DNA of 64,000 bases from Saliniramus fredricksonii (GCF_900094735.1 NZ_FMBM01000002.1:1178001-1242000); one strand, 5' to 3'. Numbered from the stretch's first letter, positions 26,519 through 36,237 are shown. Notes: a model not told the origin generated them from the letters alone. Numbers and translations are program-made.

Positions 26519-27324
26519 GCCGCGCCCTCCTCATGCCCCATGGCGCGTTGCGATTCCGAACGCAGCATCTGCCACAGGCGTCCGGTAATGTGCCCGAATG
26601 TCTCGCCTTCCAGCATGCGCGAATCGCGGTCGCGCGACCAGCCGGTCTCGACGGTTTCGAGGAAGTGCCCCGGCCGGGCCGACATGGCGCCGATCCGGTC
26701 GGAGAGCATGGCGGCCTCGTCGAGGGCGTGGGTGATGAGCAGCACCGTTGCGCCGGTCTCGCGCCAGAGCTTGAGCAACTCGTCGCCCATCAGCAGACGT
26801 GTCTGGGCATCGAGTGCGCCGAAAGGCTCATCGAGCAGGATCAGGCGCGGCTGGAGCACCAGCGTGCGCGCGATGCACACACGCTGGCGCATGCCACCGG
26901 ACAATTGTGCCGGATAGGCCTTTGCGAAGGCCTTGAGTCCCACGAAGCCCAGCGCGTAGTCGACACGCCGGCGGATCTCCGCCGCATCGACACCCGCACG
27001 CCGCAGGCCGAAGGCGGCATTGTCCTCCACCGTCAGCCAGGGGAACGAGGCATCCTCCTGGAACACGGCGCCGATGCCGTCGGGCACGTTGCCATCGACC
27101 CGTTTGCCTTCGAACCAGACATTGCCCTCGGTCGGCGCAGCCAGCCCGGCCAGCACGTCCATGCAGGTGGATTTGCCGCAGCCGGACGGGCCAACGATGG
27201 AGAAGAACTCGCCCTTGCGCAGGTCGAGATCGATCGGGCCCAGAGCGTGGACCGGCGGGTTGCCGGCCACGGCGGGATAGACCCGCGTCACGCCCTCGAG
27301 ACGCGCATGCACTTCATGAGACAC
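26515..27324 (-). CDS. ABC transporter ATP-binding protein (SsuB/TauB family)
   Basis: A 269-residue ATPase with Walker A GPSGCGKST, Q-loop AVFQEDASFPW, signature LSGGMRQR, Walker B LILLDEPFGALD and the switch His in LLITHALDEA. It energises import by the two permeases that follow. The GTG start has GGGAG at suitable spacing. Its stop overlaps the first permease start. The substrate cannot be read from the ATPase. Confidence 0.92.
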   Translation of the reverse strand: MSHEVHARLEGVTRVYPAVAGNPPVHALGPIDLDLRKGEFFSIVGPSGCGKSTCMDVLAGLAAPTEGNVWFEGKRVDGNVPDGIGAVFQEDASFPWLTVEDNAAFGLRRAGVDAAEIRRRVDYALGFVGLKAFAKAYPAQLSGGMRQRVCIARTLVLQPRLILLDEPFGALDAQTRLLMGDELLKLWRETGATVLLITHALDEAAMLSDRIGAMSARPGHFLETVETGWSRDRDSRMLEGETFGHITGRLWQMLRSESQRAMGHEEGAA

Positions 27325-27339
27325 TGGAACGCTCCCGCT

Positions 27340-28344
27340 TCACTCGCTGCGCAGATCTTCCGGCAGGAAGCTCTCATCGACCACGGCACTCCAGTCGACA
27401 TCACCCTCGACGACGTCGATCAGGCGCAGACCATCCATCTTGCGGTCCATGTCCTCGTAGATGAATCCGCCCTCGGACCAGTAGTCGATCTCGAGCATGG
27501 CATCGATCGCGGTACGCATGATCGCTTCATCGCGGTCATAGACCTCCGCGAAGATGCGGGCGGCTTCTTCCGGGTTGTCCTTGATGAACTGAACACCCTT
27601 GCGACGGGCCTCGATGATGGCGCGCAGATCGTCACCGCGCTCTTCGGCGAAGGCGCTCGTGGTGATGCCGACGGTCTGCGCGACGCGCGGGAGCACGTCC
27701 TGCAGGTAGAGCACGGCCTTGTAATTGTCGCGCTGGCTGGCCCAGATCGGCTCCAGGATCGGTACCGCGTCCACGGCGCCCTGCTGCAGCAGCGTCAGGC
27801 CGTCACCGATACCGCCGGCGGCGATCAGTTCCATGTCATCCGCAGACAGGCCGGCCGCATCGAGCGACATGCGCAGCGTCATGTCGGTGACGGATTGCGG
27901 GCGGGTATAGGCGATGCGCTTGCCGACGAAATCCTCGATGGAATCGATCTCGTCGTTATCGGGCGTCGTGATCCAGAGAATATCTGCCACTGTCGCAGCG
28001 CCGGTATTCACGATGACGATGTCGCGCCCGGTCAGATGCGCCGAAACGGCTGCCGCGAGGCTGGTCTCGCCGTAGAGCAGGCCGCCGGTGAGCACGTTGC
28101 GCACCGTGGTGCCGCCACCCGACGAGGTGAGGATGTCGCCGAGTTCGAAGCCGGCTTCCTCGAAATAACCCTGGTCGCGGGCGATTGCATAGGGCGCGCC
28201 ATACATCAGCACGCCCCAATGGGTGACGGTGATGTCGTTCTGCGCCTGGGCCGTCGTGGCGGCGCCACCGAAGGCCATCGCCGCGCCGAGCGCAAGCCCG
28301 GCCAGCCAGTTGCGAGAAGTCTTTGCGGTGTTTTCCAGTATCAT
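27340..28344 (-). CDS. ABC transporter substrate-binding protein (NMT1/TauA-like)
   Basis: A 334-residue periplasmic binding protein of the type II fold with a signal peptide (LAGLALGAAMAFGGAATTAQA). The mature start NDITVTHWGVLMYGAPYAIA and the hinge SSGGGTTVRNVLTGGLLYGE resemble the NMT1/THI5 and nitrate/sulfonate group. AGGGAGG lies 5 nt before the ATG at 28344, which overrides the longer frame. It is the first gene of the transporter operon. No thiamine-type leader is present upstream, so hydroxymethylpyrimidine is not a favoured substrate. Confidence 0.88.
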   Translation of the reverse strand: MILENTAKTSRNWLAGLALGAAMAFGGAATTAQAQNDITVTHWGVLMYGAPYAIARDQGYFEEAGFELGDILTSSGGGTTVRNVLTGGLLYGETSLAAAVSAHLTGRDIVIVNTGAATVADILWITTPDNDEIDSIEDFVGKRIAYTRPQSVTDMTLRMSLDAAGLSADDMELIAAGGIGDGLTLLQQGAVDAVPILEPIWASQRDNYKAVLYLQDVLPRVAQTVGITTSAFAEERGDDLRAIIEARRKGVQFIKDNPEEAARIFAEVYDRDEAIMRTAIDAMLEIDYWSEGGFIYEDMDRKMDGLRLIDVVEGDVDWSAVVDESFLPEDLRSE

Positions 28345-28433
28345 GGTGTCCTCCCTGGACAGTTGGGTCGCTTTTCTCTTGCCGGAAACTGCGACTGTGA
28401 TGGGGAACGGCAGGCCGGAAGGCTGCATGCTCC

Positions 28434-28445
28434 ATTACGTATAGT
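28434..28445. promoter_or_regulatory. AT-rich 12-mer shared with a second transporter promoter
   Basis: ATTACGTATAGT lies 90 bp upstream of the ABC binding-protein start. The same 12-mer, same strand, occurs at 48716-48727 in front of the oligopeptide importer. It contains the palindrome TACGTA. It may be a regulator site or coincidence. Confidence 0.3.
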
Positions 28446-28506
28446 CAACGCCACGCTTGCGCATATGGATCAGGATTGCACGTCGTTTTTCGAAAGCCTC
28501 CTTTCG

Positions 28507-30441
28507 TCATTCACCTGCCGCCACCGCGCTGGCCGCGCGCCCGCTCAGGATCCAGAATGCAATCCCGGCTGCGGCGGCTACGAGTGAGAGCAGGCCCGAG
28601 ACCGGCAACAGATCAGGCGGCAGCAGCAGCACGATCCCCGCCAGGGCGACACCGAGCCGCATCGGCGTGGCCAGCAGGCCGCCGGCGAAGCCGACGATCG
28701 CGGCGGTGACCAGTGTGACGCCACCCGCCGCAGTGACAAAGGCGACAGCGTTTTCGACGGGCGTGCCGGCGAGAATCAGGCTGGGCGACGCGGCGAACAG
28801 GAAGGGCACCACATAGGCCGGCCAGGCGATGCGCACGGCCTCGAAACCGGTGCGCATCGGCGGTGCTCCGGCCATGCTGGCCGCAACGAAGGCGGCAATC
28901 GCCACGGGCGGGGTGAGCATCGAGAGCATGCCGAAATACAGCACGAACAGATGCGCCGACATCGGTATCAGGCCGAGCTGGACCAGCGGCGGCGCGGCGA
29001 GCGTCGCGAGCAGCAGGTAGACGCCGACCGTCGGCAGCCCCATCCCCAGGACGATGCAGATGAGCGCCGTCATCAACAGCAGCAGGAACAGGCTCGTCTG
29101 CCCGATCTGCACGAGGAAGAAGGTCATGCCGAAGCTCAGGCCCGAGAGCGAGAACAACCCGATGATGATTCCGGCCACGGCGCAGATGATGACGATCTCG
29201 ACAGAGGCCTGCCCGGTGCGCGCGAGTGCGTCGGCGAGATCGCGAAAGCCGATGCGCCCGCCCTCGTAGGTGCGCACCAGCGCGATCAGGAAGAGTACGC
29301 CGACCGCATAGAGCGCGGCGGTTTCCGGGCGCATGGCGTAGGCAAAGAGGCCGACGAGCAGGACAACGAAGGGAAGGAGCAGGAACCAGCCGCGCATGAT
29401 CGTGGTCAGCACCGCCGGGATGCGGCTTTCTTCCACCGGCATGATGCCGCGCCGCCCGGCTTCGAGATCGGCGAAGATGAAAAGGCTGAAGAAATAGAGC
29501 AGAGAGGGCACGATCGCGGCGATGATCACGTCGGTGAAGGGCACACCCAGATTCTCCGCCAGCAGAAAGGCGGCGGCCCCCATGATCGGCGGCATGAGCT
29601 GCCCGCCGGTCGAGGCCGAGGCCTCGATTGCGGCGGCGGTATGCGGGCGATAGCCGCTCTCCTTCATGAGCGGAATGGTAATGCCGCCGGTCGAGGCGAC
29701 ATTGGACACGGCGCTTCCCGAGATCGTCCCGAACAAGGCCGAGCCGACGATAGCGATCTTGCCCGCACCGCCGCGATAGCGCCCCATCAGCGAGGCCGAG
29801 AGATCGGAGAAGAAAGCGGAGCCTCCCGTCGCGAGCAGCAGTCGCGCCAACAGGATGAAGGGGATCACCACCGCGACGGCAATATAGAGCGCGGCGCCGG
29901 CCATGGCGGCGCTGTCGAGAATGGTGAAGCTGATCAGCCGCTGCAGCGAGATACCGCGTCCTTCCAGCGGGCCGGGAAACTGATCGGCAAAGAGCGCGTA
30001 TCCGCCGATCATGGCAAGGATGACGATCAGGCTCCAGCCGATCGCGCGGCGCAGGCCTTCGAGCAGCAAGGCGAGGCCGATACTCGCCACGATGATCGCC
30101 TCTGTCTGGCGGAAGAAAACGTTCTGGGAGAGATCGGGAAATACCCAGGTCAGATAGACGCCATAGACAAGCGCTATCGCGGCGAGGGCGTAATCGTAGA
30201 GCGGGATGGGGGCCGTGTCGGTGCTGCGGCTGCTCGCGCGTCGCGTCAGGAAGCAGACCGCGAGCCCCATCGTCAGCACCGCAACGAGGATCTGCTCGGC
30301 ATAGACGCGCACCCCGATGCGGATCGGCCCGCCCAGCGACCAGAAGATCGCTGCAAGCGTGATCGCGATGCACAGGGCGGGGACGATCCGGCGCCGGGTG
30401 AAGCGGTCGCGCGGGCTAAGATCGGTCAGGGCCGCATCCAT
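28507..30441 (-). CDS. TRAP transporter fused permease (DctQM, TAXI type)
   Basis: A 644-residue polytopic membrane protein fusing the small 4-helix DctQ-like part to the large DctM-like permease, as is normal for TAXI-TRAP systems. Characteristic segments are the early WSLGGPIRIGVRVYAEQI, the large-subunit GSALFGTISGSAVSNVASTGG, and IEASASTGGQLMPPIMGAAAFL. It uses an ion gradient to import carboxylates or related anions delivered by its receptor, whose gene lies 112 nt upstream on the same strand. Confidence 0.93.
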   Translation of the reverse strand: MDAALTDLSPRDRFTRRRIVPALCIAITLAAIFWSLGGPIRIGVRVYAEQILVAVLTMGLAVCFLTRRASSRSTDTAPIPLYDYALAAIALVYGVYLTWVFPDLSQNVFFRQTEAIIVASIGLALLLEGLRRAIGWSLIVILAMIGGYALFADQFPGPLEGRGISLQRLISFTILDSAAMAGAALYIAVAVVIPFILLARLLLATGGSAFFSDLSASLMGRYRGGAGKIAIVGSALFGTISGSAVSNVASTGGITIPLMKESGYRPHTAAAIEASASTGGQLMPPIMGAAAFLLAENLGVPFTDVIIAAIVPSLLYFFSLFIFADLEAGRRGIMPVEESRIPAVLTTIMRGWFLLLPFVVLLVGLFAYAMRPETAALYAVGVLFLIALVRTYEGGRIGFRDLADALARTGQASVEIVIICAVAGIIIGLFSLSGLSFGMTFFLVQIGQTSLFLLLLMTALICIVLGMGLPTVGVYLLLATLAAPPLVQLGLIPMSAHLFVLYFGMLSMLTPPVAIAAFVAASMAGAPPMRTGFEAVRIAWPAYVVPFLFAASPSLILAGTPVENAVAFVTAAGGVTLVTAAIVGFAGGLLATPMRLGVALAGIVLLLPPDLLPVSGLLSLVAAAAGIAFWILSGRAASAVAAGE

Positions 30442-30553
30442 GCGGGAGGCTCCTCGTCAGGCAGGATGGCGTGCATGTGCTCTGCGGATCGCCCGGGCGG
30501 CGCCATGGCGCGCATCGGGCGATCCGTGTGGCGGCAGCGTGTGCCGCAGCCGA

Positions 30554-31516
30554 TCAGCGATTCCAGGCGCCGGCTTCCTCGTAGAAGCGGATCGCGCCCG
30601 GATGGAAGGGCACATCGACGTCGCGGCTCATGCCCTCGGCGGTGAAGCCGGTCCAGACCGGACCCGTAGCGAGCAGATTTTCCTCGTTCTCGTAGAGCGA
30701 CTTCGTTACCTCATAGACGAGATCGTCCGGGACGCTCTCGGGCGCAAACAGCGTGTAATCATAGACCTTGATGTTGGTCGGCTCATCGATGCCGGGTATG
30801 CCCGCATCCGCGTCGACCTGGCCGAAATACATCTGCGGCAGCCATTCCTGCATGGCTTCGAGGCGCTCCTCGTCATCGGTGAAGCTGATGAAGCGCACGC
30901 CGTCGAGCGTCTGGTCGAGTTCGATATTGGTCGCCGAACCGACGACGACGATGGTCACGTCCGTTGAACCCTCGCGGAACGAGTCCCACATGCGCGGAAA
31001 ATTCGGCACCGGCACCTCGACCACGTCGTCATAGTCGAGCCCGCCATTCGCGAGATAAGCCAGTGTCACGTGATAACCCAGCGTGCCCTCCTCGAAACCG
31101 GGTACACGCATGCCGGCGAGATCCTCGATACTTTCCACCTCACTGTCGGCGGGAACGATGAAGCCGGCGCGGAAGGGCATCAGCGAGGCGACGTTGCGCA
31201 ACTCGCTCATCGGCGTCCCTGCGGACATTCCCAGCCCGTGATGGGCATACCAGAGCTGGACGACGTTGGAGATGCCGAAATCGATCTCGCCGATATTCAC
31301 CAGCGGCATGTAATCCGCCGTATTGGCCATTTCCTGCGGACGCATCTGCAGGGGTGAGTATTCGGAGACCGCCGCCGCGATCGAGCGACCGATCTGGCTG
31401 GTGCCGCCGGTGGCGGTGGAGCCGAGCGTCACGACCTGTGCCTGGGCCGGCGCCGTGGAAAGGCCGGGCAGCGCCATAAGTGCCGCGACGGCCAGGGCCG
31501 AAAATGTCTTCCTCAT
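30554..31516 (-). CDS. TAXI family TRAP transporter receptor
   Basis: A 320-residue periplasmic binding protein with a signal peptide cut after AQA, then VVTLGSTATGGTSQIGRSIAAAVSE, the typical opening of TAXI receptors. The motif PGFEEGTLGYHVTLAYL and the aromatic PFHPGAIRFYEEAG at the end also match. AGGGGA at proper spacing fixes the ATG at 31516. It is the first gene of a two-gene TAXI-TRAP unit whose promoter region contains two TGTCCGGACA palindromes shared with the divergent CoA-transferase. Confidence 0.92.
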   Translation of the reverse strand: MRKTFSALAVAALMALPGLSTAPAQAQVVTLGSTATGGTSQIGRSIAAAVSEYSPLQMRPQEMANTADYMPLVNIGEIDFGISNVVQLWYAHHGLGMSAGTPMSELRNVASLMPFRAGFIVPADSEVESIEDLAGMRVPGFEEGTLGYHVTLAYLANGGLDYDDVVEVPVPNFPRMWDSFREGSTDVTIVVVGSATNIELDQTLDGVRFISFTDDEERLEAMQEWLPQMYFGQVDADAGIPGIDEPTNIKVYDYTLFAPESVPDDLVYEVTKSLYENEENLLATGPVWTGFTAEGMSRDVDVPFHPGAIRFYEEAGAWNR

Positions 31517-31624
31517 GATGTGTTCCCCTGTTGGCTTCGCATGCATGGTGCGGCCATGATCGTGTACCGTACCACATGCCCGGTTGCGGCGGGATCACGC
31601 CGGTCCGGGGATGGTTCTAAAATA

Positions 31625-31634
31625 TGTCCGGACA
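31625..31634. promoter_or_regulatory. TGTCCGGACA operator, copy 1
   Basis: Perfect 10-bp palindrome, 108 bp upstream of the TAXI receptor start. The GT-N4-AC core fits the consensus of HutC-subfamily GntR regulators, and a gene for such a regulator lies in the island at 40314-41060. Confidence 0.6.
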
Positions 31635-31795
31635 AACTCATCTGTCTACAAGAATATTGCCGAAATGCGTGTTTTGCGCATGAATTGTATCCAGATACGG
31701 GCGTCCTGCGCATTTTTCGATGTGCCGACGTGAGGAAAAACCAAGCAATCCGTCTTGCCAGATCGCATGGATCGGTTATTAATTGGACACAAGAT

Positions 31796-31805
31796 TGTCC
31801 GGACA
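31796..31805. promoter_or_regulatory. TGTCCGGACA operator, copy 2
   Basis: The same palindrome, here extended to 12 bp (TTGTCCGGACAA), ends 15 bp before the CoA-transferase ATG. It would block initiation if bound by a repressor. Confidence 0.65.
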
Positions 31806-31820
31806 AATTGAGGAAACGTC

Positions 31821-33053
31821 ATGACGGCGATACGCGATCCCCGCCTTTCCGGCCCGCTCACCGACCTGCGGGTGATCGAGATGGGGCAATTGCTCGCCGG
31901 CCCGTTCTGCGGTCAGCTGATGGCCGATTTCGGCGCCGAGGTGATCAAGGTCGAGCAGCCCGGTTCCGGCGATCCGATGCGCCAGTGGGGCCGCGAGAAA
32001 CCGCATGGCAAGTCGCTCTGGTGGCCGGTCATAGCGCGCAACAAGAAATCCGTCGAGATCAATGCGCGCGAAGCGGAAGGCCAGGCGATGATCCGCGAAC
32101 TCGTGCGTGATGCCGATATCCTGCTGGAGAATTTCCGCCCCGGCACGATGGAGAAATGGGGGCTCGGCTACGAGGAACTCGCGAAGATCAACCCGCGCCT
32201 GATCATGATTCGCGTCTCCGGCTACGGCCAGAGCGGGCCCTATTCGCGCAATGCCGGCTACGGCGCCATCGGTGAGGCCATGGGTGGGCTGCGCTACGTG
32301 GTGGGTGACCCCTCGACGCCGCCGAGCCGCATGGGCATCTCGATCGGCGACACGCTGGCGGCGACCTTCGCCTGCCTTGGCGGCATGATGGCGCTGCACA
32401 ACATGCATCGGACCGGGCGCGGGCAGGTGGTCGACAGCGCCATCTATGAGGCCGTGCTCAACGTGATGGAATCGCTGATCACCGAGTACGACAAGGCCGA
32501 TTTCATCCGCGAGCGCACCGGCGCGATCCTGCCGAACGTGGCTCCGTCCAATGTCTATCCGACGAAGGACGAGAAATTCGTCCTGATCGCAGCCAATCAG
32601 GATACGGTGTTCTCGCGCCTTGCCAGAGTGATGGGACGCGAGGAACTCGCATCGGATGAACGCTATGCCACCCATTCCGCGCGCGGCAAGCATCAGGCCG
32701 AGCTCGATGATCTGATTGCGGAATGGACGCGCACCATGACCGCTGCGGAACTCGGGCCGCTCCTTGATGAAGCGGGCGTCCCGCGCGGCGATATCTACCG
32801 CGCGCCGGAAATGTTGGAAGACGCGCATTTCAAGGCGCGCGAAGCGATCGTGAAGGTCGCCCATCCCGTCTTCGGTGATCTCGCCATGCAGAATGTCGCG
32901 CCGCGCCTCTCGGACACGCCGGGCCGCGTCGTCAGCCCCGGTCCCGAGCTCGGTGAGCATAATGCGCAGGTGTTCAAGGGCCTTTTGAATCTCGATGATG
33001 CGCGGATCGCCGAACTGGCCGAGCGCGGTATCGTCGGGCGTGGAGGGCAGTGA
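31821..33053 (+). CDS. class III (CaiB/BaiF) CoA-transferase
   Basis: A 410-residue family III CoA-transferase, which moves CoA between organic acids. The N terminus LTDLRVIEMGQLLAGPFCGQ and IKVEQPGSGDPMR are classic, and the catalytic Asp is at 177 in GISIGDTLA (Asp169 in formyl-CoA transferase). It is the first gene of the rightward unit and directly follows operator copy 2. Its stop overlaps the aldehyde dehydrogenase start (TGATG). It presumably activates the island's substrate or an intermediate. The acid is unknown. Confidence 0.92.
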   Translation: MTAIRDPRLSGPLTDLRVIEMGQLLAGPFCGQLMADFGAEVIKVEQPGSGDPMRQWGREKPHGKSLWWPVIARNKKSVEINAREAEGQAMIRELVRDADILLENFRPGTMEKWGLGYEELAKINPRLIMIRVSGYGQSGPYSRNAGYGAIGEAMGGLRYVVGDPSTPPSRMGISIGDTLAATFACLGGMMALHNMHRTGRGQVVDSAIYEAVLNVMESLITEYDKADFIRERTGAILPNVAPSNVYPTKDEKFVLIAANQDTVFSRLARVMGREELASDERYATHSARGKHQAELDDLIAEWTRTMTAAELGPLLDEAGVPRGDIYRAPEMLEDAHFKAREAIVKVAHPVFGDLAMQNVAPRLSDTPGRVVSPGPELGEHNAQVFKGLLNLDDARIAELAERGIVGRGGQ

Positions 33054-34579
33054 TGGCAGGCGCCGAGGCAGCAACCCGGCTTCGCGATGCGCTCGTCGAT
33101 GCGCCGCGCGCCGTATCCGGATATGGTGCCGGCGCTTTCGTCGCCCATCGGGGTGAGCCGCTGCCGGTTGACGATCCGGCCACGGGGAAGGTGATCGCGA
33201 TCCTGCACGAATCCGACGCGGCGGAGGTCGATGCCGCCGTGCGCGCCGCGCGTCACGCCTTCGATCACGGGCCCTGGCCGAAGAGCAGCATCACCACGCG
33301 CCAGCAGGTGCTGATGGCGATCCATGATGCGATCATGGCCCATGCCGACGAGCTGGCGGCGCTGGAGAGCATCAATACCGGCGTCCCGCTCGCCCAGACG
33401 CGCGGCATGCACATCCCGCGCGCGGCCTATAATTTCAAATTCTTCGCCGAGTATATCAACCACAGCGCCGGCGAGCTGTATCAGCAGGAGGAGGGCTTCC
33501 TCACTCTGGTCTCGCGCGAGCCGATGGGCGTCTGCGCCCTGATCGGGCCGTGGAACGTGCCGCTGGGGCTGACCTCGATGAAGCTCGCCGCAGCGCTCGC
33601 TTTCGGCAATACCTGCGTGGTTAAGCCGAGCGAGATGACGCCACTGACGGTGGCGCGGTTATTCGATCTGATGCGCGATTGCGGCCTGCCGGAGGGCGTG
33701 GTCAACCTCGTCAACGGGCGCGGCCATGTGACTGGGGCGGCTCTGTCGGGGCATCCGGAAATAGACATGGTCTCTTTCACCGGCGGCACCGAGACCGGGC
33801 GTGCAATCATGGGGGCGCTGGCAAAGGGCATCAAGGGCGCCGCCATGGAGCTCGGCGGCAAGAGCGCGAATATCGTTTTCGACGATGCCGATTTCGACCG
33901 CGCCCTCGACGGCGCGCTGCTCGGGGTCTTTGCCAATAACGGCCAGATGTGCCTGGCCGGCAGCCGCATCTTCGTGCAGCGCCCGATCGCCGAGCGCTTC
34001 ATGGAGGCGTTTGTCGCGCGCATGCGCAACCTGCGCATCGGCGATCCTCTGATCCCGGGAACCGAACTCGGCCCGATGATCAACGCCGCGCAAAAGCAGC
34101 GCATGCGCGATTATGTCGGCATCGGCGAGAGTGAGGGCGCGCGGCTGCTCGCCGGCGGCAAGGCGGTTCCAGGCATGGAGGCAGGACACTACGTGCAGCC
34201 GGTGGCGATGCTCGCGCAGGATAACGGCGCGCGGCTGTGCCAGGAGGAGATTTTTGGCCCCTTCGCCACCTTCCAGATCTTCGAGACCGAGGAGGAAGTG
34301 GTGCGGCTGGCCAATGAGAGCCGTTTCGGCCTTGCCGGCTATGTCTGGACCGAGGGGCTCGGGCGTGCGCACCGGGTCGCGCAGGCCATGCGCACGGGGA
34401 CCATCTGGGTGAACACGCCGATGGTGCGTGATCTGCGCTCGGCCTTCGGCGGCTACAAGGAATCGGGCGTCGGTCGCGAGGGCGGACGCGGCTGCGAGGC
34501 GATGTATACCGAGATCAAGACGGTGATGATCCCGGTGGCAGAGCGCCCGATCCACAAACTGGGAGGCAGCGATGGCTGA
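33053..34579 (+). CDS. NAD(P)-dependent aldehyde dehydrogenase
   Basis: A 508-residue ALDH-superfamily enzyme oxidising an aldehyde to its acid. The general-base Glu is at 266 in MELGGKSAN and the nucleophilic Cys at 300 in NNGQMCLAGSR. ALIGPWNVPL and the C-terminal FGGYKESGVGREGG are also standard. The nearest groups by motif are hydroxymuconic-semialdehyde and betaine-aldehyde dehydrogenases, but I cannot separate them. A GTG one codon earlier is possible. It overlaps the next gene by 8 nt. Confidence 0.92.
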   Translation: MAGAEAATRLRDALVDAPRAVSGYGAGAFVAHRGEPLPVDDPATGKVIAILHESDAAEVDAAVRAARHAFDHGPWPKSSITTRQQVLMAIHDAIMAHADELAALESINTGVPLAQTRGMHIPRAAYNFKFFAEYINHSAGELYQQEEGFLTLVSREPMGVCALIGPWNVPLGLTSMKLAAALAFGNTCVVKPSEMTPLTVARLFDLMRDCGLPEGVVNLVNGRGHVTGAALSGHPEIDMVSFTGGTETGRAIMGALAKGIKGAAMELGGKSANIVFDDADFDRALDGALLGVFANNGQMCLAGSRIFVQRPIAERFMEAFVARMRNLRIGDPLIPGTELGPMINAAQKQRMRDYVGIGESEGARLLAGGKAVPGMEAGHYVQPVAMLAQDNGARLCQEEIFGPFATFQIFETEEEVVRLANESRFGLAGYVWTEGLGRAHRVAQAMRTGTIWVNTPMVRDLRSAFGGYKESGVGREGGRGCEAMYTEIKTVMIPVAERPIHKLGGSDG

Positions 34580-35360
34580 AGCGACCGGCGCCCCGCGCCA
34601 TCTCTCCGCCTATTCCTGGCGCGCGCGCCTCGGCGTGATCGTACCGCCGACCAATACGGTCAACGAGGCGGAATGGGCGCGGCTGATGCCGGAGGGCACG
34701 AGCTTCCACACCATGCGCATGTCGCTGCATGCGGATACGAGCTCGCGTGAGGGACAGCGCGCGCTGCATGATGATCTCGACAAGGCCATGGCCGAGCTCG
34801 TCAAGGCGGATGTCGATGTCATCGCCTATGCCTGCACCGCCGGTTCGATGACGCATCCGCCGCAGAGCCTGCCCGAACGGATGCAGGCCGCGAGCGGGCG
34901 CACCGGCCTCACCACCGCTGCGGCGATCGTCACCGCGCTCGATGCCCTCGCAGCAAAGAGGCTCGCCGTCGCAACGCCTTATCATGAAAAGCTCGACGCG
35001 CATGAGCGCCATTTCCTGGAAGGCTGCGGGTTCGAGGTGCTGGCGATTGCGGGGCTCGGCATCGGCGCCGGCGGGCCCCATGAATATGTCCGCATCGCGC
35101 AGACGCCGCTCGACGCGGTCGTCGCGCATGCGCGGGGCGTGATCCAGGCAGCGCGGGAATCCGGGCGCCCCGATGCGTTGCTGATCTCCTGCACCGATTT
35201 TCCGACCCTGCCAATGATCCGCAAGCTCGAAGCCGAATTCGGCATCCCGGTGATCTCCTCCAACACCGCCACGCTCTGGCATGCCCTGCGGCTCGCCGGT
35301 ATCCGCGACGACATATCCGCAGCGGGGCGCCTGTTCGAACGCATGGGGGCCGCCGGCTGA
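34572..35360 (+). CDS. maleate isomerase/arylmalonate decarboxylase-like enzyme (two-Cys)
   Basis: A 262-residue member of the Asp/Glu racemase superfamily, maleate cis-trans isomerase/AMDase branch. The opening RLGVIVPPTNTVNEAEW is diagnostic. Both catalytic cysteines are present: Cys88 in AYACTAGS and Cys207 in LISCTDFPT, the pattern of maleate isomerase. The C-terminal SSNTATLWHALRLAGI is also typical. It is translated with an 8-nt overlap after the ALDH. The substrate could be maleate or another dicarboxylate. A second, cysteine-less relative lies 2.3 kb downstream. Confidence 0.85.
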   Translation: MAEATGAPRHLSAYSWRARLGVIVPPTNTVNEAEWARLMPEGTSFHTMRMSLHADTSSREGQRALHDDLDKAMAELVKADVDVIAYACTAGSMTHPPQSLPERMQAASGRTGLTTAAAIVTALDALAAKRLAVATPYHEKLDAHERHFLEGCGFEVLAIAGLGIGAGGPHEYVRIAQTPLDAVVAHARGVIQAARESGRPDALLISCTDFPTLPMIRKLEAEFGIPVISSNTATLWHALRLAGIRDDISAAGRLFERMGAAG

Positions 35361-36193
35361 TGAGCGAACGCTATCCGTCACTGCGAGACCGCGTCGTGAT
35401 CGTCACAGGTGGCGGGCGCGGACTTGGGCGCGAAATGGCGCTTGCGCTCGCGGAGGAGGGCGCTCGAGTCGCGATTACCGGCGCGCGGGCGGGCGAGGAA
35501 CTCGACGCCACGGCGCGCGAGGCGGAATCTCTGTCGGGGCGGATACTCCCGCTGCTCTGCGACGTCACGGATCCGGATGCCTGCACGGCGCTGGTCGCGC
35601 GGGTCGAGGCGGAGCTGGGGCCGGTCGCGGTGCTGATCAACAATGCCGGACGCGGCATGCGGCTCGTCAGCGAGACCTATAACCGCGAGCCGACGCGGTT
35701 CTGGGAGACGGATTCGCAGGCCTGGGCGGCAATCATCGCGGCCAATCTCAACGGCATGTTCCATATGAGCCGGGCGGTGGTGCCAGGCATGCTGGCGCGC
35801 GGTTGCGGCAAGATCATCAACATCTCGACCAGCGACCAGACCATGGTCCGGCGCGGCTATGCGCCCTACGGCCCGTCCAAAGCGGCGCTGGAGGCCGCCT
35901 CGCGCATCTTCGCGCAGGATCTCGCCGGCACCGGTGTTGATGTCAACGTGCTCCTGCCGGGCGGTGCGGCGGATACGGCGCTGCTGCCCGACGGACCTGG
36001 CAAGAAGGGCGCCGACGGCAACCTGCTTTCACCCGCCATCATGCGCGCCCCGGCTTTGTGGCTAAGCGCCGATGATTCCAGCGGCCATACCGGAGAGCGC
36101 TATATCGCCCGGCTGTGGGACGACACGCTTCCCGCCGATGAGGCGGCGCAGCTGGCGCGCAGTCCGGCGGTCGAGAAGCCGGCGATCATGTGA
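35360..36193 (+). CDS. SDR family oxidoreductase
   Basis: A 277-residue classical short-chain dehydrogenase. It has VIVTGGGRGLGREMA for the cofactor, INNAGRG, the catalytic Ser in NISTSDQ and YGPSK as the Tyr-Lys pair. The C-terminal region (GPGKKGADGNLLSPAIM through WLSADDSSGHTGERYIA) resembles SDRs of aromatic or terpenoid degradation operons. Start and upstream stop share TGATG, so it is the fourth gene of the CoA-transferase unit. A hairpin follows 45 nt later. Confidence 0.88.
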   Translation: MSERYPSLRDRVVIVTGGGRGLGREMALALAEEGARVAITGARAGEELDATAREAESLSGRILPLLCDVTDPDACTALVARVEAELGPVAVLINNAGRGMRLVSETYNREPTRFWETDSQAWAAIIAANLNGMFHMSRAVVPGMLARGCGKIINISTSDQTMVRRGYAPYGPSKAALEAASRIFAQDLAGTGVDVNVLLPGGAADTALLPDGPGKKGADGNLLSPAIMRAPALWLSADDSSGHTGERYIARLWDDTLPADEAAQLARSPAVEKPAIM

Positions 36194-36237
36194 TGGGGGA
36201 GGTGCCTGAATTTGCGAGGGCTGATGCAGCGCAATCT

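Larger units (their letters stand above)
31517..31820. other. divergent promoter region of the catabolic island
   Basis: A 304-bp non-coding region between the TAXI receptor and the CoA-transferase. It is AT-richer than its surroundings and carries two copies of the palindrome TGTCCGGACA. A further GGACA - 6 nt - TGTCC half-site pairing at 31785-31800 abuts the second copy. I see no reading frame worth calling. Confidence 0.7.

Noticed and set aside
28345-28506. Possible TPP riboswitch before the NMT1-like importer
   Set aside because: No CTGAGA-type conserved core or suitable helices are present in the leader.
26533-28587. 684-codon plus-strand open frame across the ABC ATPase and binding-protein genes
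   Set aside because: It runs antisense through two well-supported genes and their gap, with no domain signature.
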